Positions 53,195-63,648 are shown, numbered from the stretch's first letter. The stretch: 64,000 nt of DNA from Goleter apudmare HA4340-LM2 (GCA_019359495.1 JAHHHF010000081.1:1-64000), one strand, 5' to 3'. Notes: generated by a model not told the origin, from the sequence alone. Numbers and translations are program-made.

Positions 53195-53246
53195 TCAACA
53201 ACTTTTTTTGTGTTTTTTCAACAACTTTTTCAGGGAGGACATCGGT

Positions 53247-53432
53247 ATGAGTATGAGAGCCAACACCTGTCCATGTTGCGGTGGTTCCCTCCTACGTCAT
53301 GTGCGGCACAGTGAATTGTACTGGTTTTGTCAGTCTTGTCGGCAAGAAGTGCCACTATTAACTATCAGTCGGCTTTCTAATGTAGAAACCCGGAATACGG
53401 GTGTGGTGTCTCAGCCAGCAGTGAATACCTAA
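53247..53432 (+). CDS. Small zinc-ribbon protein (61 aa)
   Basis: ATG 53247 is preceded by AGGGAGGA. Two Cys pairs, CPCCGG and WFCQSCRQE, form a zinc ribbon typical of small cyanobacterial proteins. The C-terminal part is disordered. The role is unknown; it may be co-expressed with the glycosyltransferase. Confidence 0.78.
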   Translation: MSMRANTCPCCGGSLLRHVRHSELYWFCQSCRQEVPLLTISRLSNVETRNTGVVSQPAVNT

Positions 53433-53560
53433 TGGTTTCTTAAGTAATGCCGAACTAAAGTCCTTACTAAGAACTTCAATCTCTTAATCTTTGTCAGCAA
53501 GATAACTTGTTAGCTCCACCTGATAAAATCAAGTGGAGTTATTTAATAGGGTCAAAAACT

Positions 53561-54586
53561 GTGCTAGCGGCGTTACTTTATGGTCAAGAAGATTTACGCC
53601 TAGAGGAGGTTGCTGATCCAACTCCGGCTGATGGGGAAGTGGTGATCCAAGTGGGCGCGGCCACCACTTGTGGCACAGATTTGAAAGTTTGGCGTCGTGG
53701 TGGTCATGCAAGAATGTTAAAACCACCAACGCTGTTCGGTCATGAGGGCGCAGGACAGATTGTAGCTGTGGGTACTGGTGTAAGAAATTGGCGAGTAGGC
53801 GATCGCATTGTTGCCAATAATTCTGCACCCTGCATGGAATGCTTTTTCTGTCAACGGCAAGAATATTCCCTGTGCCCCGATTTAACTTGGAACAATGGCA
53901 CATTTGCCCAATACTTGAAAATTCCCGCACCCATAGTACAGCATAATATGTTGCGGATTCCCGATGAGTTGCCATACGAATTGGCAGCAATGACGGAACC
54001 GCTAGCTTGTGTGTTACATGGTATAGGGCGTACCCAAATCAAAGCTAAAGATCGGGTAGTTGTCTTGGGAGACGGGGCAATTGGGTTAATGTTTGCCGCA
54101 GCTTTAGCTGATGCCGGACAAGCTGAGGTGTGGCTGTGGGGAGGGAATGACCACAGGCTAGAAATTGGTAAAAAACTCGGTGCAACCAAGACTTTTAATT
54201 ACCATCAAATCCCTGATATGCCCGGTGTAGTGAAAGAACTCACCCAAGGATGGGGTGCAGATGTGGTGATTGAAGCCACAGGTGTGCCTAGGGTCTGGGA
54301 AAGTGCGATCGCTTGTGCTCGTCCTGGTGGAACTGTAAACTTATTTGGCGGCTGTCCACGAGATACCACCATTACCGTCAACACAGAACAGCTACATTAC
54401 AACGAACTGACGCTGAAGGGTGTGTTTCACAACACTCCAGAGTATGTCCGCTTTGCACTTGCATTGATTGCCAGTCGCAGAATAGCTTTTGAATTACTGA
54501 TTAGTGAACAACGCCCACTAAAAGATTTAGCACAAATATTTGCTGATATGAAGGCGCGTAAGGTAATTAAGGTAGCACTTAAATAA
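53561..54586 (+). CDS. Zinc-dependent alcohol dehydrogenase, MDR family (341 aa)
   Basis: Medium-chain dehydrogenase/reductase, NAD(P)H-linked. Catalytic zinc ligands: Cys in TTCGTDLKVW, His-Glu in FGHEGAG. Structural zinc: four Cys in CMECFFCQRQEYSLCPD. NAD fold: VVLGDGAIGLMFAAAL. It resembles threonine- and sorbitol-dehydrogenase-like proteins, so the substrate is open. GTG 53561 is taken as start because the upstream frame extension is not protein-like and the N-terminal VLAALLYGQEDLRL matches the family. Confidence 0.88.
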   Translation: MLAALLYGQEDLRLEEVADPTPADGEVVIQVGAATTCGTDLKVWRRGGHARMLKPPTLFGHEGAGQIVAVGTGVRNWRVGDRIVANNSAPCMECFFCQRQEYSLCPDLTWNNGTFAQYLKIPAPIVQHNMLRIPDELPYELAAMTEPLACVLHGIGRTQIKAKDRVVVLGDGAIGLMFAAALADAGQAEVWLWGGNDHRLEIGKKLGATKTFNYHQIPDMPGVVKELTQGWGADVVIEATGVPRVWESAIACARPGGTVNLFGGCPRDTTITVNTEQLHYNELTLKGVFHNTPEYVRFALALIASRRIAFELLISEQRPLKDLAQIFADMKARKVIKVALK

Positions 54587-54657
54587 TTCGTAATTACATT
54601 GTTTACAGGACTCATATTTGATTTTTGAAAAAACGAAATTTAATGTTTACTATATAA

Positions 54658-55497
54658 ATGACTTCCAATCTCAAACCTATAGAAGGTTGGCATGGCAAAC
54701 TTAACTTAGTTTATGCCGATCGCCAAAATTCCACTCAGCTAATTTACAACCACCACCAAGCACCATTGAAGGTACAACGCCCATTTTATCCAGAAGGGGA
54801 TAAAGTTTGTCATAGTGTTATTTTACACACGGCTGGGGGTGTAGTAGGAGGCGATCGCCTATCCTGTAATTTCCACCTCCAACCAGATGCACAAGCCGTA
54901 GTTACTACATCTGCCGCCAGTAAGATATATCGCAGTAACGGACAGCAGGCGAGGCAAACGATAGTTATACAAGTTGATCATGGTGCATGTTTAGAGTGGT
55001 TACCCCAAGAGACAATTTTATTTAACGGCGGGATTTATCGGCAAGATTTACGGGTAGAATTAGCAACCGGAGCTAATTTTTTAGGTTGGGAAATTACTAG
55101 ATTTGGTCGTAGTGCTAGGGGAGAGAAATTTTACTCTGGAGAATGGCGATCGCACACGGAAATTTGGCAACAAGGTGTACCATTATGGATTGATCGCCAA
55201 TGGTTGCCAGGTAGTGACTGTGTTTTCCACAGTCCCCACGGCTTGAATGCAAAGCCAATTACGGGTAGTCTGGTTTGGGTTGGTGGTGTAGTTTCTGGGG
55301 AAATTGTGGAAAAAGCACGTAATTTGTGGACTGGAGAAGGCGATGTTGGGGTGACACGTTTAGAACATGGATTTTTATGTAGATATCGCGGTGATTCCAC
55401 ATTTGAAGTGAGAAACTGGTTTACTGCTGTGTGGCAAATGCTACGGGTGTCTTGTTTGCAGCGTGGCAATTGTATACCAAGAGTTTGGCAGGTTTAA
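54658..55497 (+). CDS. ureD: Urease accessory protein UreD
   Basis: UreD scaffolds UreF/UreG on apo-urease during nickel insertion. Family features: GWHGKLNLVYADRQNSTQLI, HTAGGVVGGDRL, TTSAASKIYRS, LEWLPQETILFNGG and WEITRFGRSARGE. The 279 residues are the usual length. It begins the urease run ureD-ureA-ureB, and is separated from ureA by about 70 bp of REP-like sequence. Confidence 0.96.
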   Translation: MTSNLKPIEGWHGKLNLVYADRQNSTQLIYNHHQAPLKVQRPFYPEGDKVCHSVILHTAGGVVGGDRLSCNFHLQPDAQAVVTTSAASKIYRSNGQQARQTIVIQVDHGACLEWLPQETILFNGGIYRQDLRVELATGANFLGWEITRFGRSARGEKFYSGEWRSHTEIWQQGVPLWIDRQWLPGSDCVFHSPHGLNAKPITGSLVWVGGVVSGEIVEKARNLWTGEGDVGVTRLEHGFLCRYRGDSTFEVRNWFTAVWQMLRVSCLQRGNCIPRVWQV

Positions 55498-55566
55498 ACC
55501 GCAGAGGAGGACACTTGCGTCGGCGCCAGACTTGTAGATACGGAGAACGCAAAAGAGGAGATAGGA
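55498..55566. repeat. Short interspersed repeat remnant
   Basis: CGCAGAGGAGGACAC and ACGCAAAAGAGG belong to the common 'CGCAGAGG...AACGCAAAGG' words found near many Nostoc genes, also at 56200-56240 and 62180-62240 here. Confidence 0.4.
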
Positions 55567-55869
55567 ATGCAACTGACACCGCAAGAGAAGGATAAGTTAT
55601 TGATTTTTACGGCTGGTTTGTTAGCTGAAAGACGTAAAGGAAGAGGTTTGAAATTAAATTATCCAGAAGCAGTAGCTTATATTTCTGCTGCTATTTTGGA
55701 AGGTGCGAGAGATGGAAAAACTGTAGCAGAATTAATGAGTTATGGCACGACTCTATTAACACGATATGATGTCATGGAAGGCGTGCCAGAAATGATTCAT
55801 GATATCCAGGTGGAAGCAACTTTTCCTGATGGGACAAAGTTGGTAACAGTGCATAATCCAATTCGTTAA
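55567..55869 (+). CDS. ureA: Urease gamma subunit UreA
   Basis: 100-residue structural subunit of the (alpha-beta-gamma)3 urease. [40 protein letters not shown] and [20 protein letters not shown] are characteristic. GAGGAGA precedes the ATG. Confidence 0.98.
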   Translation: MQLTPQEKDKLLIFTAGLLAERRKGRGLKLNYPEAVAYISAAILEGARDGKTVAELMSYGTTLLTRYDVMEGVPEMIHDIQVEATFPDGTKLVTVHNPIR

Positions 55870-55887
55870 TTTTAAAATTTTGCAATT

Positions 55888-56193
55888 ATGATTCCAGGGG
55901 AAATTATCACACCAGCAGGTGAAATTGAACTCAATGCTGGGCGTTCTACTATTAAACTGCATGTGTCAAATACAGGCGATCGCCCGATACAAGTTGGTTC
56001 ACATTTTCATTTTTTTGAAGTCAATTCTGCCTTAAACTTTGAGAGAGAACAAACGCGAGGAATGCGCCTCGATATTCCCGCCGGTACAGCAGTCCGTTTT
56101 GAACCAGGCGATGAAAAAGAAGTTACTCTTGTTCCCCTTGTTGGTAGTCGTGAGGTTTATGGATTTAATGGCAAGGTTAATGGTGGACTTTAA
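55888..56193 (+). CDS. ureB: Urease beta subunit UreB
   Basis: 101 residues, typical [20 protein letters not shown], then [19 protein letters not shown] and [16 protein letters not shown]. It lies 18 bp downstream of ureA. In most urease operons ureC follows directly; here a 0.5-kb insert with an antisense gene intervenes. Confidence 0.98.
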   Translation: MIPGEIITPAGEIELNAGRSTIKLHVSNTGDRPIQVGSHFHFFEVNSALNFEREQTRGMRLDIPAGTAVRFEPGDEKEVTLVPLVGSREVYGFNGKVNGGL

Positions 56194-56244
56194 GAATTTT
56201 TTTAACGCAGAGGGGCGCTGAGGTAAACGCAAAGGTACGCGGAG
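56194..56244. repeat. Interspersed repeat fragment after ureB
   Basis: AACGCAGAGGGGCGCTGAGG and AACGCAAAGGTACGCGG are common Nostoc repeat words; they border the antisense gene on the left, and similar words lie inside its 5' frame extension. Confidence 0.45.
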
Positions 56245-56622
56245 TTAGAGTTGATTGGCTACACGTTTGATGCCTTCTTTGAGGTGGAGGACGTTAAAGT
56301 TGAGAATAAGACCGAGTTTGCAATTAGTTAGTTTGAGATAAGTTAAAAGTTGTACGGAGTGGATTGGGTGAATAGATTCTACAGATTTGACTTCTATAAT
56401 TACTTTATTTTCTACTATTAAATCTAATCGATAAACACAATCTAATTGCACTCTTTCATATTCAAGCGGTATTGGAACTTGTTTACCAACATTAAATCCT
56501 CTCTTCTTCAATTCGTAATGCAAACACTCCTCATAAGCTGACTCCAACAACCCTGGACCCAAAGCCGTATGCACTCGCATCCCACAACCAATTATCGCCC
56601 CACTCAACTCATTCTCATCCAT
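56245..56622 (-). CDS. GxxExxY-family protein inserted in the urease locus (125 aa)
   Basis: Belongs to the GxxExxY (PDDEXK-like) family: GPGLLESAYEECL gives the motif, DLIVENKVIIEVKSVES holds the D...ExK nuclease-like core, and HPIHSVQLLTYLKLT follows. The function is unknown; the fold suggests nucleic-acid cleavage. ATG 56622 (MDENEL) is used, since the 17 residues of the longer frame derive from repeat sequence. It lies antisense between ureB and ureC, bracketed by interspersed repeats, which suggests insertion together with them. Confidence 0.82.
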   Translation of the reverse strand: MDENELSGAIIGCGMRVHTALGPGLLESAYEECLHYELKKRGFNVGKQVPIPLEYERVQLDCVYRLDLIVENKVIIEVKSVESIHPIHSVQLLTYLKLTNCKLGLILNFNVLHLKEGIKRVANQL

Positions 56623-56688
56623 ACTCCGCGAACCTTTGCGCCCCTTTGCGTTTAAACTCGATTCTAACCTCACTTTTAGGAATGTAAT

Positions 56689-58395
56689 ATGCCTTACAGA
56701 ATGGATCGCCGCGCCTACGCAGAAACCTATGGCCCAACCGTAGGCGATCGCGTCCGACTTGCGGATACAGAATTATTTATCGAAGTTGAACAAGACTTCA
56801 CCACCTACGGCGATGAAGTGAAATTTGGTGGTGGTAAAGTCATCCGTGATGGGATGGGACAATCCCCCATTTCTAACGCTGATGGTGCAGTGGATTTAGT
56901 AATTACAAATGCTTTAATTCTCGATTGGTGGGGTGTAGTTAAAGCGGATATCGGGATTAAAGATGGCAAGATTTTCAAAATTGGTAAAGCCGGCAATCCT
57001 TATATTCAAAATAATGTCGATATTATTATTGGCCCTGGAACCGAAGCTTTAGCCGGTGAAGGGATGATTCTTACGGCTGGCGGTATTGATAGTCATATTC
57101 ATTTTATTTGTCCCCAACAAATTGAAGTAGCGATCGCTTCCGGTATTACTACCATGATTGGCGGCGGTACAGGCCCAGCAACAGGAACCAACGCCACCAC
57201 CTGTACCCCAGGCCCTTGGAATATGTACCGGATGCTGCAAGCAGCTGATGCTTTTCCTGTCAACTTGGGTTTTTTAGGCAAAGGTAACGCCAGTCAACCC
57301 CAAGGACTTGTCGAACAAGTACAAGCCGGTGCAATGGGGTTAAAGCTGCATGAAGACTGGGGAACAACACCCGCAGCCATTGACACTTGTCTCAGCGTTG
57401 CTGACGAGTATGATGTCCAGGTGGCAATTCATACCGACACTCTCAACGAAGCCGGATTTGTGGAAGATACGATCGCCGCTTTTAAAAATCGTGCCATCCA
57501 CACCTACCACACCGAAGGCGCAGGGGGAGGTCACGCACCAGATATTATCAAAGTTTGCGGTGAGGCGAATGTCCTCCCATCTTCCACCAATCCCACACGC
57601 CCTTACACCCTCAACACCCTAGATGAACATCTGGATATGTTGATGGTATGCCATCACCTCGATCCAGCGATCGCTGAAGATGTCGCCTTTGCAGAATCCC
57701 GCATCCGTCGGGAAACCATCGCCGCCGAAGATATTTTGCACGACTTAGGCGCGTTTAGTATGATTGCTTCCGATTCCCAGGCGATGGGTAGAGTAGGTGA
57801 AGTTATAATTCGTACCTGGCAGACATCCCATAAAATGAAGGTACAGCGCGGAAGCCTTGCTGGAGAAACTCAAGCAGATAACTTGAGGGCAAAGCGTTAT
57901 GTTGCTAAGTACACCATTAACCCCGCAATTACTCACGGAATTTCCCAGTATGTGGGGTCAGTAGAAGAGGGGAAACTAGCAGATTTATGTTTGTGGCGAT
58001 CGGCATTTTTTGGTGTGAAGCCAGAGATAGTCATTAAAGGCGGAATGATTGCATGGTCGCAAATGGGCGACGCTAACGCCAGCATTCCCACACCCCAACC
58101 AGTACATATGCGACCGATGTTTGGCAGTTTTGCTAGGGCGCGTCACGCCACATCCTTAACTTTTGTTTCCCAAGCAGCTTTAGAAAGGGAAATTAAGAGC
58201 CAGTTGGGCTTGCAAAAATCGGCGGTTGCTGTTTCCGGGACACGCCAATTAAGTAAGCGGGATTTGAAGCTGAATGATGCACTACCTCATATTGAAGTAG
58301 ATTCAGAAACCTATGAAGTCAGGGCTGATGGCGAATTGCTGATTTGTGAACCTGCGACAGTTTTACCAATGGCTCAAAGATACTTTTTGTTCTAG
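56689..58395 (+). CDS. ureC: Urease alpha subunit UreC (catalytic)
   Basis: 568-residue nickel enzyme that hydrolyses urea to ammonia and carbamate. All active-site parts are seen: SHIHF nickel ligands, carbamylated Lys in GLKLHEDWG, His in AIHTDTLNE and [12 protein letters not shown], flap CHHLDP and Asp in [12 protein letters not shown]. It starts at ATG 56689 with TAGGA upstream. It is separated from ureB by the antisense GxxExxY gene, so it may need its own promoter. Confidence 0.98.
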   Translation: MPYRMDRRAYAETYGPTVGDRVRLADTELFIEVEQDFTTYGDEVKFGGGKVIRDGMGQSPISNADGAVDLVITNALILDWWGVVKADIGIKDGKIFKIGKAGNPYIQNNVDIIIGPGTEALAGEGMILTAGGIDSHIHFICPQQIEVAIASGITTMIGGGTGPATGTNATTCTPGPWNMYRMLQAADAFPVNLGFLGKGNASQPQGLVEQVQAGAMGLKLHEDWGTTPAAIDTCLSVADEYDVQVAIHTDTLNEAGFVEDTIAAFKNRAIHTYHTEGAGGGHAPDIIKVCGEANVLPSSTNPTRPYTLNTLDEHLDMLMVCHHLDPAIAEDVAFAESRIRRETIAAEDILHDLGAFSMIASDSQAMGRVGEVIIRTWQTSHKMKVQRGSLAGETQADNLRAKRYVAKYTINPAITHGISQYVGSVEEGKLADLCLWRSAFFGVKPEIVIKGGMIAWSQMGDANASIPTPQPVHMRPMFGSFARARHATSLTFVSQAALEREIKSQLGLQKSAVAVSGTRQLSKRDLKLNDALPHIEVDSETYEVRADGELLICEPATVLPMAQRYFLF

Positions 58396-58588
58396 TTCAT
58401 GGGTGAGACATGTAGAACACCTTCTCCTGGAGATTTACAGGTTGTTCAGCTTTTGATTAACAAATAAATTCTAAACAGAACTATCCCAGTTTTTCAGGTC
58501 AGATAAAAATCTCTATCTCTCATACCGTTTCTTTAGACATCTGGTGATAATTAATTCTGCGTTGCGAAGCAAAGAGTAGACCATTATA
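58396..58588. other. Intergenic region
   Basis: About 190 bp between convergent genes. No clear terminator or gene is seen. Confidence 0.3.
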
Positions 58589-59098
58589 TCATTTTTGGAG
58601 TAATTTTATCTTCAATAATTCTCGAAATTCATTCATCTCTGCTTCACTGCTAAAAGCTCTTTTGGGAAATAAGTTAAAAATGTTAAGAGATTGATAAAGC
58701 ATAAATAAATTAGGAGTTTCTTGCCAGTGTGTATAGAGTGACCAGTTCAGTTTTGATTCTGATAAATCTGTTTTGATCTGCAATCCTTCTTCGGTGGTTT
58801 CTACATTGATTGCAGTCTTGACTCCAGGTTGATTTTTCCAAGCACGATTAATCATAAATTTTTGAGAAATACGCACACCCAAATATAGAAAGGCAAAGAA
58901 TAATAAGTTAGGTACAATAACAGATAATAACATCTCATTGATGGTGATACTACCTTGTTTGAGCAAGGGAAGAATTGATGCTAATAGGACAGTTAGAATC
59001 ATGAATAAGTAATATTTCCATAAGAATTTTTTTGAGTGGGCTTGATTTGCTTCTTTTAAATCATTTATATTCAGGCGATATTCAAATCTCATGGTCAT
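58589..59098 (-). CDS. YcxB-like membrane protein (169 aa)
   Basis: ATG 59098 follows GAGGAAA. Two membrane helices (LFMILTVLLASILPLL and LLSVIVPNLLFFAFLYLGV) precede a C-terminal beta domain (INVETTEEGLQIKTDLSESK, then WSLYTHWQETPNLFMLYQS) as in the YcxB-like family of unknown function. The ending FPKRAFSSEAEMNEFRELL is also family-like. Confidence 0.8.
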   Translation of the reverse strand: MTMRFEYRLNINDLKEANQAHSKKFLWKYYLFMILTVLLASILPLLKQGSITINEMLLSVIVPNLLFFAFLYLGVRISQKFMINRAWKNQPGVKTAINVETTEEGLQIKTDLSESKLNWSLYTHWQETPNLFMLYQSLNIFNLFPKRAFSSEAEMNEFRELLKIKLLQK

Positions 59099-59202
59099 CT
59101 TTTCCTCGATTGTGTTGATGAATGCAAACAAAGTTGTCACTATGTTGTATTTTTAGTCCTAATACCGTTTCTTTGTGAAGCTGTACAAAATTATCATTTT
59201 TT

Positions 59203-59272
59203 AACGCATAGGCGCTTCTCTACGAGACGCTACGCGAACGCCTTCCCTCAGGGTAGGTACACAGAGGTTTCC
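59203..59272. repeat. Palindromic interspersed repeat
   Basis: AGGCGCTTCTCTACGAGACG-type words with CGCTACGCGAACGCC form a complex hairpin repeat widespread in Nostoc genomes. It lies in the 310-bp gap between the YcxB-like gene and mysE; the rest of this gap shows nothing. Confidence 0.6.
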
Positions 59273-59407
59273 TGAATCTCCATATCTCCCAAAATAATTC
59301 AGTCCATCTTCATATTAAATTGGTATCAGCTAAAAATAGTAGCAAATAATTATACTTAAAAATCAGTAAAGAAAGACAAACCCCTTTCTAATTGGTAAGA
59401 TTATTTT

Positions 59408-62098
59408 TTAAATCACATCAGGCGCAGTGCATAAACAAGCGTTTAATGATGCGGCGAGAGCTTGAACATGTGGTTCCAAAACGAAAGAATAGTGATGACC
59501 AGGGACATCATAAATCTCGATTTCATCAGCCGCCAATACAGCAAATAACTCTACCCATACCATTGTGGGGTCGGGAGCCATGATATGTTTTGTCTGCGCT
59601 CGAAATATGGTGACTTTTCCCGGATATGGTTGGCGCTGATAGCTATAAGTGGCTTTAAGAGTACCTACCAAAACATCTAAGATGCGGCGATTATTTTGAC
59701 GTTCTACACTAGGAGGAAATATTCTAGCTTGTCTGGCTTTATCAATAATATAATCTAGCCTTGCTTCAATACTCAGATGGGCAATTTCTTCAGGTGAAAC
59801 TAAATTATCTTGACCAAACATCCCACCAAAAACACGAGATAGGACACCTACTAAATAAACATCATCAATTAATTTGTTTTTATCTAATAAAATTGGCACG
59901 TAGGAATCTAAAATAGCTAACAGCGACACTTGTTGTCCCTGTTTGTGTAATTGTTGGGCGACTTCGTAAGCTACAACTCCCCCAAATGACCATCCGCCAA
60001 TTTGATATGGCCCTTGTGGTTTAAAGGTGCGGATGGCTTGGACGTAAAGACTCGCCATTGCTTCTACAGTTGTCAATGGTTCTGCATCGTTGTAAAAGCC
60101 TTGGGCTTGGAGTCCGTAAAATGGTTGGTCAGTACCGAGGTAACGGGCTAGGCTAGAGTAGCACAACACTTGACCGCCTGCTGGATGAATACAGAAAAAG
60201 GGTTGTTTATGACCTTTTGGTTGAATGGGGACTAAGGGTGTGGGGGAAGGAATATTTGTGGGGTTTTGAATAATTGCGGTTAATTGGGCAATAGTACTAT
60301 TGGTAAATAGAATTGCGAGGGGTAATTCTTGATGAAATTTTTCGGCTATTGCGTTCATTAAATGAACTGCTAATAAGGAATTACCACCAATTTCAAAGAA
60401 ATTATCGTTGATACTAATTTCTGGTATCTGTAGAATTTCTATCCAAATTTCTGCTAATTGCTGTTCTAATTTGTTGCGGGGAGGAATTAAGGAAGCTAGA
60501 CGATTTAATCGGGAAAATTCCTGTTGTGTCAAGGAACGACGGTCAACTTTTCCGCTTGGGGTGAGGGGTAGTGCAGTTAACACAAAAAACGTCGCTGGAA
60601 TCATGAATTCGGGTAATTTTTGTTTGAGGAAATCCCGTAAATCTGGAAGTGTGGGTGTGTGGTGGTGGGGGACAATATAAGCTATGAGTTGCTGATGAGT
60701 AAATTTATCGGTTTGAGCCATCACCACTGCTTCTCTAATTTGGGGATGTTGGCTGATGAAGTTCTCGATTTCCCCTAATTCAATGCGAAAGCCGCGAATT
60801 TTTACTTGCTGGTCTATCCTACCCACATACTCGATATTACCATCAGGTAAATAGCGGGCTAAGTCGCCTGTTTTGTAGATTTTACCTGAAGTGAAGGGGT
60901 TGGTGAGAAAGCGATCGCTAGTTAATTCGGGACGGTTGAGATATCCTCTCCCTACTCCCACTCCACCAATATAGAGTTCGCCAACTCCACCCACAGCTAC
61001 AGGTTCTAGGTACTGGTCGAGGATATAAATCTGGGTGTTGGCGATGGGACGACCGATGGGGACGCTTTGATAATTGGTTTGGGGTTGACATTGCCAATAT
61101 GTGACATCAATGGCGGCTTCTGTGGGGCCGTAGAGATTGTGTAATTCGCATTGCAAACGTTCAAAGAACCGCCTTTGTAAATCTATAGGTAAGGCTTCAC
61201 CGCTACAAATGACTCGTTTTAAAGTTTCACACCGCGATAACCCTGGAGTTTCTAAAAATATTTGCAGCATGGAAGGGACAAAATGCAAGGTGGTGATGTT
61301 CTCTTTGGCGATAGTATCTACTAAATAGTTGCTGTCACGGTGTCCCCCTGATTCAGCAACCACCAAACACGCACCTGTAATCAATGTCCAGAAGAATTCC
61401 CACACCGAAACATCAAAACTAAATGGTGTTTTCTGTAACACCCTATCTGTAGGAGTGAGTTGGTAAACATCTTGCATCCACAGTAGGCGATTGCAAATTC
61501 CCCGATGGGTATTCATAGCACCCTTGGGTTTACCCGTAGAGCCTGAAGTATAAATTACATAAGCTAGATTTTCTGGTTGGACTCTTGACGGGGAATAACT
61601 GTGGTGGACGGGAGGGATATTATCTAAGCAGATAGTATGCTTTGGCTGGGTGGGGAGAGTCGCAACTAAGTGAGAGTGTGTGAGTAACACTGACACCTGG
61701 GAATCCGCCAACATATATGCAATCCGTTCTGGGGGATATCCGGGGTCAATAGGTACATAAGCACCACCAGCTTTGAGAGTTCCCAACAGTCCCACCACCA
61801 TTTCTAGGGAACGTTCTACACAAATCCCGACTAAGGTTTCTGGTTGGACACCTAATGATTGTAAATATTGGGCGAGTTGATTGGCGCGGTTGTCTAATTC
61901 TCGGTAGGTCAGTTGCTGCTGGTTGAATTTAAGAGCGATGGCATTCGGTGTCTTTTCTACTTGCTGGCTAAACAACTCATGCAAACAGTAGGATAGATTA
62001 TACTCCCTTTGGGTGTCGTTCCACTCATATAGAATTTTTTGGCGATCGCTCTCACTCAATGGCGAAGATTTTGTGGCGTTCAATTCTTCCGTCAGCAT
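59408..62098 (-). CDS. mysE: NRPS-like mycosporine synthetase (A-PCP-TE, 896 aa)
   Basis: A single-module synthetase: adenylation domain (residues ~25-530; YVIYTSGSTGKPKG, NLYGPTEAAIDVTYW, YKTGDLARYLPDG, PSGKVDRRSL), carrier protein (FFEIGGNSLLAVHL, phosphopantetheine Ser) and thioesterase (PFFCIHPAGGQVLCYSSL; GWSFGG nucleophile). In Anabaena-type clusters this enzyme attaches serine to mycosporine-glycine to give shinorine. Gene order next to mysC and mysB supports that. The selected amino acid is inferred from the cluster, not from the binding-pocket code. Confidence 0.93.
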   Translation of the reverse strand: MLTEELNATKSSPLSESDRQKILYEWNDTQREYNLSYCLHELFSQQVEKTPNAIALKFNQQQLTYRELDNRANQLAQYLQSLGVQPETLVGICVERSLEMVVGLLGTLKAGGAYVPIDPGYPPERIAYMLADSQVSVLLTHSHLVATLPTQPKHTICLDNIPPVHHSYSPSRVQPENLAYVIYTSGSTGKPKGAMNTHRGICNRLLWMQDVYQLTPTDRVLQKTPFSFDVSVWEFFWTLITGACLVVAESGGHRDSNYLVDTIAKENITTLHFVPSMLQIFLETPGLSRCETLKRVICSGEALPIDLQRRFFERLQCELHNLYGPTEAAIDVTYWQCQPQTNYQSVPIGRPIANTQIYILDQYLEPVAVGGVGELYIGGVGVGRGYLNRPELTSDRFLTNPFTSGKIYKTGDLARYLPDGNIEYVGRIDQQVKIRGFRIELGEIENFISQHPQIREAVVMAQTDKFTHQQLIAYIVPHHHTPTLPDLRDFLKQKLPEFMIPATFFVLTALPLTPSGKVDRRSLTQQEFSRLNRLASLIPPRNKLEQQLAEIWIEILQIPEISINDNFFEIGGNSLLAVHLMNAIAEKFHQELPLAILFTNSTIAQLTAIIQNPTNIPSPTPLVPIQPKGHKQPFFCIHPAGGQVLCYSSLARYLGTDQPFYGLQAQGFYNDAEPLTTVEAMASLYVQAIRTFKPQGPYQIGGWSFGGVVAYEVAQQLHKQGQQVSLLAILDSYVPILLDKNKLIDDVYLVGVLSRVFGGMFGQDNLVSPEEIAHLSIEARLDYIIDKARQARIFPPSVERQNNRRILDVLVGTLKATYSYQRQPYPGKVTIFRAQTKHIMAPDPTMVWVELFAVLAADEIEIYDVPGHHYSFVLEPHVQALAASLNACLCTAPDVI

Positions 62099-62265
62099 CT
62101 GGTATTAATTCCTCTATAATCTCTGATCTCTGTGTTTTCTGCGCTCTTTGTAGTTAATTAAATTACTCTTTTTCACCGCAGAGGCGCAGCGAAAAGTCTG
62201 AGCGGAGGCTTCCTCCAATCAGAACTTTTCAAGACAGAGGTCGCAGAGAGAAAATTTGAATCTGT
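62099..62265. repeat. Intergenic repeat between mysC and mysE
   Basis: Contains CACCGCAGAGGCGCAGCG (reverse on the other strand also seen as CTCTGCGACC) and related repeat words, 167 bp without a gene. Confidence 0.4.
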
Positions 62266-63648
62266 TTAATCCCCATCCAATTCCACCAACTTACCAATAT
62301 TGAAATCTATCTTCACCCAACCCCTCAATTGCACTAAGTTTTGCAGCAACAAGAGAGGAATTTGCCAATGGTGAACCATTAAAAATGGTAAAGGATCATG
62401 TAATTGGTAAATCGCATCTTGACCACGGACTATGTTCCGCAACCAATTCCCCAATTGTGAGAGTGAAACTATCTCAGTTAATCGCCACAGTTCATGATAC
62501 AACCAATAGGTCGGCTTGCTATCAACTAATGGTTGGATGAGTTCTCCATCACCCAAATATGCATCGGCTACCCCAGAATGATTGTAAAACATGGTGATGG
62601 CGGAATGGGTGCGGGGGTTGCATTCAATGGCGTAAACTTGACCATCTTCTGCTTGGATAAAATCAAAGGAAACTTGTCCGGTGATTCCCAGTTGTTGGAT
62701 AAAGTGCTGTACCCATGCCAAAATTTGGGGATGATCCACATGTTCATAGTTCACCTGAAAGGCTGAGGACTGACAACAGCCATGCAACTTAATCTCCCCA
62801 TCCCTGACTGTACTGTGGGTGCAAAATTCTCTCCCAGGGATGAACTCTTGCATAATCCAAGGTTTGGCGGGACTAATAGGTAAACTCCGCACAAATTCCG
62901 CCGTTGCTTCGGGGGTGTCACAGGGAAGTTTGGTTAAGTTTAACCGCCGCACAGAGTCGTAGGGGATGCTTTTGAGGATATATTGACGCTGTTCTGGGGA
63001 AAAATCAAAGTTGATTACCTGTTCTGGATCATTGATTTTAAAGGATTTGGGAACAGATAAACCAAAGCTTTTGGCTATTTGGGAGAAAGCGTATTTATCA
63101 TCCAACATCTGCGTCATCTCTGCATCACAGTGGAAAACTTCGCAATGCTGAGAAAGTGCAGGTTTCACCAGGGAATCATAATAGCTGGCGATGGGAGAAC
63201 ACACGGGGACGTAAACATCGATTTGTTCTTGTTGGACGATATGTAATAGCGCCTGGGTGTAGGCTTGGGGGTTTTTTTCTGGTATGGGTACGGTGTAAAA
63301 ACCACTGACAGCACAAGAAAATCGATGTCCAGTTAACCAATATTTGTAGCTTTCTACCAAGATTACCCGATGTCCGGCGGCGTGGAAGGAACGGGCAAGT
63401 TGTAAGGCCTTGGTCATTTTGCCGCCACTGATTAAGATATTCTTGGGCTGGGCTGCAACCACTCGTGGCTGAAATGGTTTAGTAATTGCACTCCACAGTA
63501 AGGATAGCAGCACTACCGTGGCGTTAAAGGGTAGTGCTAGCAGCAACAGTAACAGTGTCCCTAAAGTTTTCCCAGTTGCAGAGATTTTGACTAGGGGTGA
63601 AATGGATGGTGTGGATGACACCAAACCGGAGATGATGGATTGTGCCAT
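62266..63648 (-). CDS. mysC: ATP-grasp mycosporine-glycine synthase (460 aa)
   Basis: An ATP-grasp ligase that joins glycine to 4-deoxygadusol to form mycosporine-glycine. N-terminal hydrophobic segment (LGTLLLLLLALPFNATVVLL) is unusual but also seen in MysC. The ATP-grasp core is visible: YILKSIPYDSVRRLNLTKL, PWIMQEFIPGREFCTHS and FIQAEDGQVYAIECNPRTHS with the Glu/Asn metal ligands. It starts one base after the stop of the O-methyltransferase gene, so the two are co-translated. Confidence 0.93.
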   Translation of the reverse strand: MAQSIISGLVSSTPSISPLVKISATGKTLGTLLLLLLALPFNATVVLLSLLWSAITKPFQPRVVAAQPKNILISGGKMTKALQLARSFHAAGHRVILVESYKYWLTGHRFSCAVSGFYTVPIPEKNPQAYTQALLHIVQQEQIDVYVPVCSPIASYYDSLVKPALSQHCEVFHCDAEMTQMLDDKYAFSQIAKSFGLSVPKSFKINDPEQVINFDFSPEQRQYILKSIPYDSVRRLNLTKLPCDTPEATAEFVRSLPISPAKPWIMQEFIPGREFCTHSTVRDGEIKLHGCCQSSAFQVNYEHVDHPQILAWVQHFIQQLGITGQVSFDFIQAEDGQVYAIECNPRTHSAITMFYNHSGVADAYLGDGELIQPLVDSKPTYWLYHELWRLTEIVSLSQLGNWLRNIVRGQDAIYQLHDPLPFLMVHHWQIPLLLLQNLVQLRGWVKIDFNIGKLVELDGD

